This document shows positions 43,913-55,900 of a stretch of DNA of 64,000 nucleotides, piece after piece (position 1 is the first letter of the stretch; each line of letters starts with the position of its first letter). Location: assembly GCA_013399875.1 (NCBI GenBank), contig VXAZ01003259.1, forward strand, positions 1 to 64,000, written 5' to 3'. This DNA is from Gymnorhina tibicen (Eukaryota > Chordata > Aves > Passeriformes > Artamidae). A model generated the notes under the pieces. That model was not told the DNA's origin. It searched no databases and saw nothing but the letters and a program-made list of their open reading frames with translations. A program made the translations under genes and the position numbers.

Positions 43913-46900
43913 CCAGCTCCAGTCGAAACTCTGCAGAGAGTAGCAAAAGAACAAGTGAGTGCAGGGTCTGGACACACTGGATGTGTGTCTTGTTTGATGA
44001 AAAATCAGTAATTGCCCTTAGAAAGGATGCTCCCAGGAGTTAACACAATGCAGCACATCACAGGAGCCGGACTCAGTGAGCCCTGTGAGTCCATTCCAGT
44101 TCGGGAGATCATGGGATTTTCCAAACTGGTGGCCAAAGGATGAGTGTCTCTTCTGAGGAAAGGCTGAGAGAATTGGGATTGTTCAGCCTGGGCAAGACAA
44201 GCTCTGGGGTGATCTCACTGTGGCCTTACAGGGCCTGAAGGGGCCAACAGGAAAGATGGAAAGAGACTATTTCCAAGGGCCTGGAGTGCCAGGACAAGGG
44301 GCAATGGCTTCCCACTGCCAGAGGGGAGGGATAGATGGGCTACCGGGAAGAAATGTATATCCATACACGCTGGCACAGGCTACCCAGAGCAGCTGTGGCT
44401 GCCCCTGGATCCCCAGAAGTCTCCAAGGCCAGGTTGGACAGGGCTTGGAGCACTCTGGTACCTCTTCCTTTTCAAGGAGTTCTCCACATCCCCAGAGCAC
44501 CCTTAGGTGGCTCTCGAAAGCCAGGTCCTGGCAGATGCACCACCACTTACCATCATGCTGTTCTGCTCCTGCCTCACCTCCTGCAGAATGCTGCTGAAGA
44601 GCTCAAGGTAATTCACATTCTCCCGTATCACGTCAGTGAAGTTTTCCCTGCAGGAACAAAATACCCCTAAGATGATGTATTTCAAGCACCAAAAGCACCA
44701 CTGCCAGAAAAAGGTTCTGCGCTGAGGGAAAACAGAACAAAACCAAAGCCCAAACGACCCAAAAAAGTGATTTTTAGTTCTGTGCAGTGGTAGGTGACAC
44801 AAAATCCTGCCTGCAGGTGGCAGGACAAAGGGGAATGGCTTCACACTGACAGAACATACTGGAAGTAAAACTGCTAATAAAGGAAAGAGAAAAACGCCCT
44901 TAGCTCCTGACAGCTCAGCGTGGACTGAGGGAGAGGGGCCGAATAACCAGATCCAAGCCCGAGGAAGAGCAACACGACGCGCCATAAATGGGTGGCCCGT
45001 GCTTTAGCAGTGCACGTAGTACGTGGGACTGGCTCCGAAATACAGAGCAGAGGTTTTGCAATCGAGTTCAACCAAACCCCTGATTTTTCAGAGCATTAGT
45101 AACACACGAACTCCTGAAACTTGTCTGGGGAGGATAAAGCCCCTCAGACGCTGAGGCAGCCACGCTGAGCTCCCTGCAGGGGCTCCTTCCCCAGCAGCTC
45201 GTACCCATCTTCGGGAGCTGCCAGTGAGGACAGAGGGTGAGGAGCTGTGTTCCCTGAGGAGCTCTGCGGGAGCCACGAGGCCGCTGGAGTTGAGGCTGTC
45301 CCTTCCAGGCTGGAGCTGACCAGTGATCGAGAGGAGCTCTGAGTCTGGAAGAAAGAAATTGAGAAGAATTTAGGCTTAAATGTTACGTAGGCAAGATTTG
45401 GGATTACCCGTGAGCACTGCTGGTAACACAGAGAGATGTGGGAATCAGGAGATGGCTTCAGGTACTGTAATTAATGCAAAAAGAGCAGAGTACTCTCTAA
45501 AACACCTTAAGCTAACCAGGAAAGCACCTATTTAGCTTCTGCTTTTACCACCTCAGACTGCCCTTCTCTGACGGAGAAATCATCACCCACGGGGTGCAGT
45601 TACCCCTTTTTGCTGAGTTTACTTTGATGTCTCCCAGCTCCTGCCCTGCAAGGAAGTGCAAACAAACAGCCCCACAGCTACTCACACAAGCAATTTTCAG
45701 CAAATGCCAGATCTCCCTTTGTCTCTTCCCCTGCATCTGCATCACCGAGTTGTCAGCTTCCTTGATGTTGTTCAGAGCCACTTCAATCTCGGGGAGCAAG
45801 TCAATGATCTTCTGCTTGCAGCCCAAGAGCTTGCTAGGATAAAAACCAAACACAAAGTCACGTCCCAGCTTGCGTGGCAGCACGTTCTGGCAAAACCAAA
45901 AGCCCCACCTTGGGATTCAAGGCACTTGAAAAATTCATGTACAAATCACTGTGCTGTCTTCTCACACTGCTACTTTTCTTCCTGACGATTTGAATCCCAA
46001 CCTCCAACTGGCAGAATTTGCCTCATTTTAAAGTGAACTCTTGGATGCTAACAGTCATGTTTTTAAAACTTAAGTGGAAATTCGACAGAGAGAAGCAGAA
46101 TTAACACTATGAGAAACGTGCATGGAGCTTTCTGGGCTCTGACCTCCCTGGTTTTCCCTCTCCTTTCCTACTACAAAGCTACAAATGCTGCAAGTTGGAT
46201 TTGTTTGGGTTTTTTGTCTGCATAAAGTACCTGAGGTGGCCGAAGAGCTCCTTGAGGACTCTGTCCTGGCTCTGTACTGTCTGCACAATGATCTTCACCA
46301 TGTCTGTGCTGTCACTGTAGGCGTGATCTGGAAGGGCCAGCAACCACCACATTAGTAAATCCTAACAGAAATTTCTGGGTTTCAGTTCAGAAAAATTAAT
46401 CATGGGGTACAAGTGTGAAACAGTCTTTAAGTCATCTCCTTCCATACCTGGAGGTCTTGTTTTCAATTGCTTGTACAAGTCTATGGCTCTCTGTTCCCTT
46501 TAAAAAGAAGAACATGATTCAGACAGGTGTGAGCAGGCAGGTGACTCAGGAAAAAAAGCATTGCAATGAAGGGATGCCCTTCTGAACCCACAGACACTGC
46601 ATCTCCTCCTACAGCTGGTACACAAGCACGACCTTTTGAACACAGGGCTGCTCTTTCTGTGATGCAATCCAACACTTCCCTAAAAGCTGTCTCTCTTTTT
46701 CTCCAATTTTGCATTTTCTTCTCAGAAAACCACAAGTGGAGCTTATTTTCAGTTTCAAATCTTCAAATGGCTCAGCTGTGTTTTCTTTCCCCTGTATCCT
46801 TAATTATCCAATTTCATTTTTGAAACTGTGACTGCACAACTGCCTGAGAAATTCTTGTTCCTGTTCAGCATTTTTTGCCTGAATTTTAAGTGATGTTCTG

Positions 46901-49900
46901 TAAATGGAAGAGACAGCTGCATCACAAGCAAGATGACTGTGCTTCTCTTCTTCCCATTAAATAAACTTACTTCTTTCAAATATTTCCAAAGCAGCCAAAC
47001 TGAAAACTTCCAGCCTTGAACAAAATCCTCCCTGTTCTAAATCCCAGTCTGTCAGAAACGAGCAGCAGTTTCCCAGCTCTGACCCTGGTCTGCAGTGGTG
47101 GAATTGCTTAAAAATCATGTTTAAGGAGGCAGGTTCGTGATTAGTTTGAGCTGCTGCTGCAGGAGGTGGCTTCTCCTTCTCACCACTTCCTCCCCTGAGC
47201 ACCAGTTCTGCTACAACTACACAGGATGAAAAGCAACTTAGCAAAGAGGGAGGGGGGAGAACATGCCAGGAACAGGCACATTTCCTCCCTGAACAGGCAG
47301 GGCTGTTCTGAAAAACTCTTATTAACAGATTTATTGGCTGTTCAACCCCTCTCTGTTAGAATTGCCACTTGTGCTCTCAGCAGCAGCCCAGTAACTGCTT
47401 CCTATGTCTCCTCAAGATCAGAAACACCATTTATCTCTTCCATGTCTTAATACTTCCCAAAAAAAAAAAATCAACTTTCCAAATATTCAAGTACCCAAGA
47501 GTTATTTGCCCTTGATTTGAAAATACTGAAGGTATTTTAACGGGGTTTTACAATGATTGAGTAGTTTTCTCACTCAACACTAAGAAAGTCACTCCTCTCC
47601 AAAACAAAAGGAAATCCCCAGTTGAAACCAAGATATATCTTAGTCCTGGGCTCCTGTAAGATGAGGTTTCATAGTTCAGTGACAGAGAAGTGTCCCAGAA
47701 GTGGTGGGATCTTCCCTTTCACGAGCAAAATGATCTCAAGTCAACTGTCCACTACTCTGTGCTTGCGGTTTGCATTTCAAGATCGCCGAGGGAACAGAGG
47801 GGAAAAAACCCCTCGGACGCTGAAATACCCAAAATCCAACTACATGCAGTAAAAAGGAGAAGCACAGGACTTACAAGCTCTCCATGACCTCTCCTTGGCG
47901 CCTTGCGTACGGACTCTTCTGCAGCTCCACGATTTCGGTGTGCAGAGCCATGATCTGCTCATCCAGGTAGCCAATGTCTTCAGCCTGAGGTGAAATGTGG
48001 GCACAGATGAGACTGAAGGAGAGCAATCAAGGAGATAAAGACCCCCAGAGCACTTGTTTGGATAATGGCCTGACTGCATGGAGAGTGTAGGGGACAAAAA
48101 AGCTCTTTGACACGACGGCTGCTACAATAATTGAGGTTTTTGTTCTCAGTGCTTGGTATCACCTACACCCAAACCTCTGACCAACCACAGTGGGTGAGGA
48201 AAATCAGTTTCTTCATAAATCATCTCTCCGTGTCTCTGGAGTGCCTGCTAGACAGACTGAGATATCCCTGTGTATAGAGTGAAACATTTTCCATTCCTGA
48301 TAAAGGGACAGGGCAGGTGGAATAACAGAACATAATTCTGCTGGTCTGCCAAGTAAATATTGGTTGGGGCTCCTGGTTGTCTGGAAACAGCTGTGGACAG
48401 CCTTGAATTATTCTGTTAGAAGCAGCCACCTTTTTATCTATTCCTTAGATAGTAAAAAAGAGATGACTCTCACTTAAAACTGATTTGCATATTTGCTTGC
48501 AGAATGCCAGTGATTTATGTCTGTACTCCACAGTGAAGTCCTGCAATTTTGAAATCGCTGCATAGCAGGGGATTGGTTTTCTGCTTCATCAATGGGAATT
48601 TTTGTGTGCAGCAAATCCAGCCAGGAAGATTCCTGCTCCATAGCAACACTGTTTCTTTTGGGCAACAAGTAACATGTCTGTGAATTCTGCTTTCCTTTTC
48701 AGAGAACTGAGTCCGGTGACTTTTGTGTTGTTTTTTCCAAATCCATTCACAATACTTGGTGACAGGAGACTGTTTGTTTTCTAATGCACCTGCAGTGATA
48801 TTCCCGCTCCCACAGCAGGGAGGATTTGAAACACTGAAGGGACGCAGCAGTGGCACAGATGACACATTAAGGTCCTGTCACAATCTCCTTCACACAGAGA
48901 TAATGAAGCTTCTTTAACATCCCCTACCTGTGCACACTGAGAGGCTTTCTCTTCCATCTCCTTCCAGGCTTTGAGCATCTTTTCTGAAGCTTAAGAGGAA
49001 AGAGTTGTTAATTTAGAAAAAGACATTCAGACACAAAAATAAAGCAAGACCTGGACTTTACCTACATTGGTGTAATTCGAACACTAAGAACATGATGCTG
49101 AATCTCCCAGCAGGAGTCATGACCCAGAGATCACAGAGAAAGTAAAGCTGCAACTCTGTGCTCAACCTTAACTCACACACAAACCTTTGGTAGCATTTCA
49201 CTGCTTGCAATCACCGGCCTAAAATGAGTCTAAGTCTTCAAACTCCACCACTAAGCTCAACAACTGCCACTTTTGATTGAACGCAGACTGTCCAAACCCA
49301 GGTCACAGTGTCTTTCCATTTTCCATCACCATCCTTCAGCCCAGTCATCATTTTTGACTCAAGTTGCATTTTTCAGCCATATAAATCCAAACTGTGTGTA
49401 AATCTTGCTATTCTCTCCTGAACACTATTTGTTTCTGGGACGTGAAACTGTAGCTGGTGCTTTTTCAGCCCATCTCTCATGCTGACAAATGGTATCTGCT
49501 GATAACAAGCACAGCAGCTTGTTAGCACTGTCAGCAAATGCAGCAGCTCTGCCCTCCGCTTGGTGCCCAGTCACAACTCCAAATGAATCAGACTCTGAAT
49601 GAGTAAATAGCAAATATTTACATCACCAATACTATTAATGCTCCTGTTTTCTGTTCTCAGAGGAGAACAGCTGACCACCTGTCTCACTGTCACTGAAGGT
49701 CTCCAAAAATATTCTACTTTTTATCCTCCTGCCGCTGCTCCTGACAAACTCTTCTCCTGCATCTCCCCTAGCTAAAATACACCCATAAAGATGCTGAGCT
49801 CCTTTACAGGATCACAGGAGACACCCAGACAAGTGCTCCCCAATACCTACATATGCCATAAGCCATCTGGTCACTGTATCTCTCCAGGTCGAGGCGAATG

Positions 49901-52900
49901 CTCTGGTGGAAGAATTCCAGCTTTGCTTTCAGCTGCTGGGACGCTGACACCATGTTGTTCTTCATTTTGATCAGGTTGGCGTTATACCGAAGCAGGCTGA
50001 GCCTAACAGATGGAACAAGGACAGCACACATTAGCTGGAAAGCCTACCTGGACTTCCAAAACAGGAAGTTCTGTTACTCTAAGGGTGACTGAGCACTGGG
50101 AGAAGCTGCCCAGAGAGGTTACAGAGTCTCCAACCTTGGAGGTATCTGAAAGCTGTCTGGATGTGGCCCTTTCTGAGCATGGATTGGGCTGGAGGACCTC
50201 CCCAGGTCCCCACCAACCTCAGCCATGCTGTGAGACTCGGAGTACGTTCAAGTTTTTTTCAGTTATTGTCCGTGTCAGGCAGCACCCAGCACAATTCCTG
50301 GAGTGCAATAAGCTCCCGGCTCAAATATGTTTTATAACGTAAAGGCACAGAACAGCAGAGGGCTGCAGAACTTTGGGGAACCAAAACTCCCCGAGACGCA
50401 CAGTTCCAGGCAAACAGACCCTGTGCCAGCACGGCACTGATCCCTCTGAATGAGTGCCAACTCACATGGCAGCTCTCTGTCCCTGGAAAAGCCTGCTGTA
50501 ATCCTCCTTCAGCCCGATGACGTAGTGAACCGCCTCTGCCCACACCTTGCGCAGCTGAGGGATTGGCAGCTGGATTTTGCTGTCCTGGACTGGACACAGG
50601 AGAAACACAGTGAAGTGACAGCTCTGGAAAAGGACAACATTCCTAATTCCTGCTTCGGGTGCCGAGGAAGCCAGGTAAGTTCTGCTCAATTTCTAGGTGA
50701 TGCTGCTGAAGCGTGTATGAGCTTTTCATGTCCCAGCTCCCCAGGTATGTGACAAGCTGTGACTGAACAGCTAAAACCTATGGGGGTTTTTGGCCAAAAA
50801 ACTCTAAAGCCCAAGACAGCAAAGCAAATTTAATTGCTCCATTTAATCCATTGATACTGGTCACTGTCCTGATGTGTTTCATCTGAAAATGTCTTCAAGC
50901 CTTTTGTAGGCTTCCTCTCAGATTTCCTGATGTAGATGTTTAAGGGGAAAAGATGCAGGACTCCTGTGTGTTGCGCTACAGAGAGGGGAACTGTCAGTAC
51001 ACCAGGGTATCAATAAACACATTGTAAAAAACCTTTGCTCCGAGAGATTCAGCACAATGGTGCCATGCAATAAGATTGACCAGAATGGAACAGCCCAGAA
51101 CACAGAAGAACCTGAGTGACACTAAAAGATGAGGAAAACCAGTGGAGACAGGCCAAAGAAAATTAAGTTATTGAACAGTAACTGCACGTCACAAGGCATT
51201 TTCTTTCCATGCAATATCCCAGCAGACATCTCCTGTCCCCTGACACTAATTTTCTTTCCTAGAGGTACACAGGGTCATTCATACAGATACAGATTTATGA
51301 TAAATAAACCTTCAGAGAGGTCTGCTAGGTCCTGCAATGACTCATGTCATCTCAGGAGACAAGTAGGGCAAGCAGAGAAGCAGCTCCCATACGGAGCCTA
51401 AAAGCACAAGCTGGTGAAGCCAGGGCTCTGTCATCACGACAAGGTGTTAGGCTGCTTCAGGTTCTTCAGTGGTTCTCTTTGAATCAGACAGCGCCCTTCA
51501 ACACAACGCACAGGGTTTCACAAAGCAGATTTCATTTCGTTTTGCACGAGGAACAGCACGTCTCCAGCACACTCACCAATGTAGTTGACACAGTCAGACA
51601 GACTCCGAGAAGCAAAAGGTCCATCGTAGACCGTTTTGCTTTTATCAAACAAATAGACCATGTAGCTGTCCCAGCCTCTCTGCGGAGAAAGGAGAAGAGA
51701 AGATAAACAAGAGAAACCCCAAACAGCTCCTACTAACCCAGCACATCATGAACTAATTACTGTGGGCACTCTCTCTTACCAAGTGCCTTAAAAAACTTAT
51801 TCTGCTAGATACCACAGAACAAGAAGACCCGTTGCTAGCGATTATGTAAATATTTAGGCAGAGTACAACTACAGAAATCTGCTTATATTACCCAATAAAA
51901 GGCCTCAAGAGTTACTCCGCTTACAGAGCAAACTGCCTCCTGTGGGAGAAGATTTAGGCATTTATCTTCCCTAAGATTTTAAATTCTCTGAGAAGGTGAA
52001 AGACACGAACAGAATCATTCTTACCACACCATCAATAACACACTGGGAAGCAGGTTTCCGAGGGTCCAGGCAAATCCCTGTTTCCAACAGCAGCTCCTGA
52101 TTTCCAGTGCTTATTCCAGTCTCAAACTCGATGCGATTCTGAAGGGAATGAAGGCTTTCCTCGGGATGCAAAAGGAAGGACACGATCTTGGCAGAGGTCA
52201 TGTTTAGGATGTGTACTATCTGTAAAAAGAGGACAAGTAGATTACAAATCCTTGGATACCAAAGAAAAAAGCACACAAGCCTGGGAGGGAGCACAGAGGA
52301 GAATGAGAGCATCATTTGGTTTTAATAACCACAATAATCAATTCAGGAGTAAAGCCCCACATAAAAAAACCTCATAGCCTGGGCCTGCAACTTCTAATGT
52401 CAGAGAAAATTACAATCCAACACACTAAGAGCCTTCACAAGCCCTGCTGCAGCTTAATTACATCAAAAGAATGGAGACAAAATTGTCCTCCTGTTTCTAC
52501 ACAGGCTTGCCTTGGCTAGTCTGGCTCCAGCAAAGCTCCAGTAATTATCTGAAGAGGAAAAATCAGGTGAATGTCACCTCTGTTCTACTACAGGCACTAC
52601 TACTGTAGTACATGAATACACCTGGAGGTCACAGCATCAACAGTGAAGTTTGGGAAAACTGTTATTAGCAAATATTAAACCCTTATTTGATCCTGGCAAG
52701 CCCTTTCCAAGATAACAAACAGTAACACAGGGTCATCCTTCTACTCCAACTGTAAAGCCAGAGATTAATGTTGCAGGAGTCGTTTTGTCTTCCAATATGT
52801 ACTGGACAGGCTGTACATGCACTCGCTTCCTGATACCAAGAAAAAAAATTGCTCATGATCCTGGAAGCTGGATGATGCCAGGATTACAGCTCTGCTCCAC

Positions 52901-55900
52901 TGCACACACTCTCTGTCCTCTGGGATGCTTTCAGAAGGCCTCCAAACCCAGTAACAGCCCCACTCACCTTCAGATTCAGTATGTGATCCATTATTAGGAA
53001 ACACCTTGGACGACTGGTCTCAGGATCTGAACCTCCACCCCTCTGCTGTGGATCCCAGTTCAGCATCAGCTGCAACCAGTTTTCCATGGGTTCTACAATC
53101 AAACTAAAGCAGAAAAGTTGTAAGAAAGGGGAGGCAGATATTCCCTTCACCAGACTGAAGGAGCCCAGTTTCCTGGGCCTCTCCTTGTGTGCTCTATTCA
53201 ACGGGCTCTGACCATCTTTGTGGTCAACGGGCACCGGAGAGCTCAAAGTATCCAAAAGAGAGCCAGTGGCTACAGGCTATCCCTCAATAGCAAACAGCAG
53301 CTTGCCAGGAGCTTGAAACACTCGTGAGGAGAAAGAAGGAGGAGCTCTCAATGCTTGGCACAAAGGAGGAAGAGCCCTCTGCTCAGAAGACCAAAACTGT
53401 CCCTGTGATGAGGGCACACGTACCCACAGAGGCTGTGAGGCTGCGGCAGGTGGGTGCTGAAGCGAACCTCCCCGTTCATCTCTTCAGAGGCAAAGATGTG
53501 CTTTGGGTCCTTCTTCTTGATTTTTTCATGCCTGGAAAATAAAATCCTTTGTGTATATACTGAGGAGCATTACTTTCGTAAGGGAGCAACTGAAGACAGC
53601 AAAGAAGTGCCAGTGTCCAGCAGCTTTAGAAAACAAACTCATCTTTCAGGACAAAGATGCCATTTTCAATCCACCCAGAACATCTCCACGTGGAAGAGGG
53701 GAGCCCTTCCAATTAACTCTGCCTCTGGAAAGATTTATCTCTTCTCTTGTTCTAACAGAAACCCAAGTTTCCTATTCTTTCTGTTCCAGAACCACCCTTT
53801 TAAAAACCAAGCAGAAACCTCCATACGCAGGTTAAAGTCTTTCAGCACAATTTTTAAGTACTAGCACTTCCAAGCACCTCTTGCAGCGTGAGTGTCTTAC
53901 CAGGCAAATGGCTGTAGATTGTGTAAGAAAGGTCTAAATCCTGCAATGCATTCAAACACCATCGTCCCAAAGCTCCAGTAATCAACAGTAACCGAGTAGG
54001 ATTTATTCTCAAAGAGTTCTGGAGCCTAAAAAGGATCATAAAAAGACACTTTGACAGAGGCATTTCCTTGCATTTCTGCAGAGACAAAGCTGCATCCAGG
54101 TGTGGCTCCCTGAGAGGGGACACCCTTGGGACAGGTCCCCAGGATCTCCATTTTTGGAGGTTTCAGCCCTTGGCAGTGCCAAGCCACAGCTGCCCTGCCC
54201 CAGTGCTGGTGACACTAAAAAAAAGGCTTACCAAATACTGCAACGTTCCAACAAACGAAGTGCATAAACTTCCTTGATCCAGATCCTTTGCGTATCCCAG
54301 GTCTATTATTTTGTGAACAATCTGCAGACAGTTTAAACAGTTCATCAGAAGAGCAAATGCTGAGAAAAAAACCCACCAAACAACCCAAAATCTGCTCAGT
54401 GACAGCCACAGAATACGCTCAAGAGGAAAGCCAGAATAGAAATTCTGGACAAAGTCCATGGCAAAGCTTCAACAACAGTGTTGCAGCTTTTAGTAAATTC
54501 TCAGTGGAGTTTTCAGTCCAGTTCAATGTGACGGCTTCCAGAAATGACAGTGGAAACACTCTGACCACCTGACTTACCTTCCCACCTTCATCCTGAAGAA
54601 CAATATTTTCAGGCTTTAAATCTCTGTGTATAATTCTGTTCTCGTGCAAATACTGGATACCAGACCCTGAAATTCAGACATGTGTTTGATTTAACAAAAA
54701 ATAAAATTCACACTGATTAAAGATACATCTGATAAAAACCTAATACTGGGGAGCAAATTCCCAGCCTTCCATGATTTACCACCACTCACTTCTACATTTA
54801 ACAGCTTCCAAACTTGTGTTTCTTCTCCACTGCATTTTCACATCTTTGCAAAGACATGCCAAAGACACTCAAATTATTACGAAAAAAACCCCCAAACATT
54901 CTGGAAGGGGAACAAGGATAAAGCAAGGAGAGTTGCTCTTTATTTCAGGAATTCAGCTGGAAGCCCTCTGAGCACAGAAAGGACAGAAGTCCAGGCCAGT
55001 ACTCTAAAATACTTCCTCATGCCAAAACTAGCTCTTCCTACAAGCAATGACAGGTTATCTGTAAGAGAATTAAGAAAACAAGGAGCTCTCCTGGAAAACC
55101 TACTTCCTAGAGAAACCCAGGCATTGCCCTCTATCAGACAGCTCTTCCTTCCCACGGTGTCCAAAAAACTGGGTACTTCCCAGTGGGCCTGATTTTTTTA
55201 AACACCCTGCTCGTTTCAGTTCCCTTTCCATGGTCAGCTGAAAAAGGAAAATGCCACTACACATTAAAAAACCCCCTCAAAAAACCAAACAAAAAGAAAG
55301 CATTAACTACATACCGATGTCACTAAGCAGAGAAAGGATTTGACTTTCCTTCAGCCCACAGCAGTTTTCTGGTTTGTTTAGCAGCTACAAAAAAGCAGAA
55401 GATGTTCAGACCCACACTGCAACAGTTAACAGCAAACCCCAGCATTTCCCATGCCCTGCTGACACAATCCAGCAAACAGCACAGCTCAAGGGTCACTCCA
55501 GCTGAATGGGGCAGTTAACTTTGTGCAATAAATCATGGCCAAGAAGAAAACAACTCAAACCAAACAAAAATTCAGAAAGCAAAGGGGTAGGAGACACAGG
55601 CAGGGCCACAGGGCTGCAGGTGAGGGAGGCTCCCCCTCATCACTGTCTTACTCAGCTGCCAATGAAAGCAGCTTCAGCAATTTCTGACTTTTACTGCACT
55701 CAAGGCTTTTAGAGATGACTGAGGTGCCTCAGCCCTCATGATTGATCCATGAGGAGAAATTAATAACGAAGCAAAACACAAATGATGCCAAACGAGAGAA
55801 AGATTTAAAGAATACAATCAGAAATAAAAAAGAATACGCTTTTCTTTTTTCCGTTGAGGAGCAAAGCAGTACAGGGCATCAGATGGAATGAAGCATGTTA

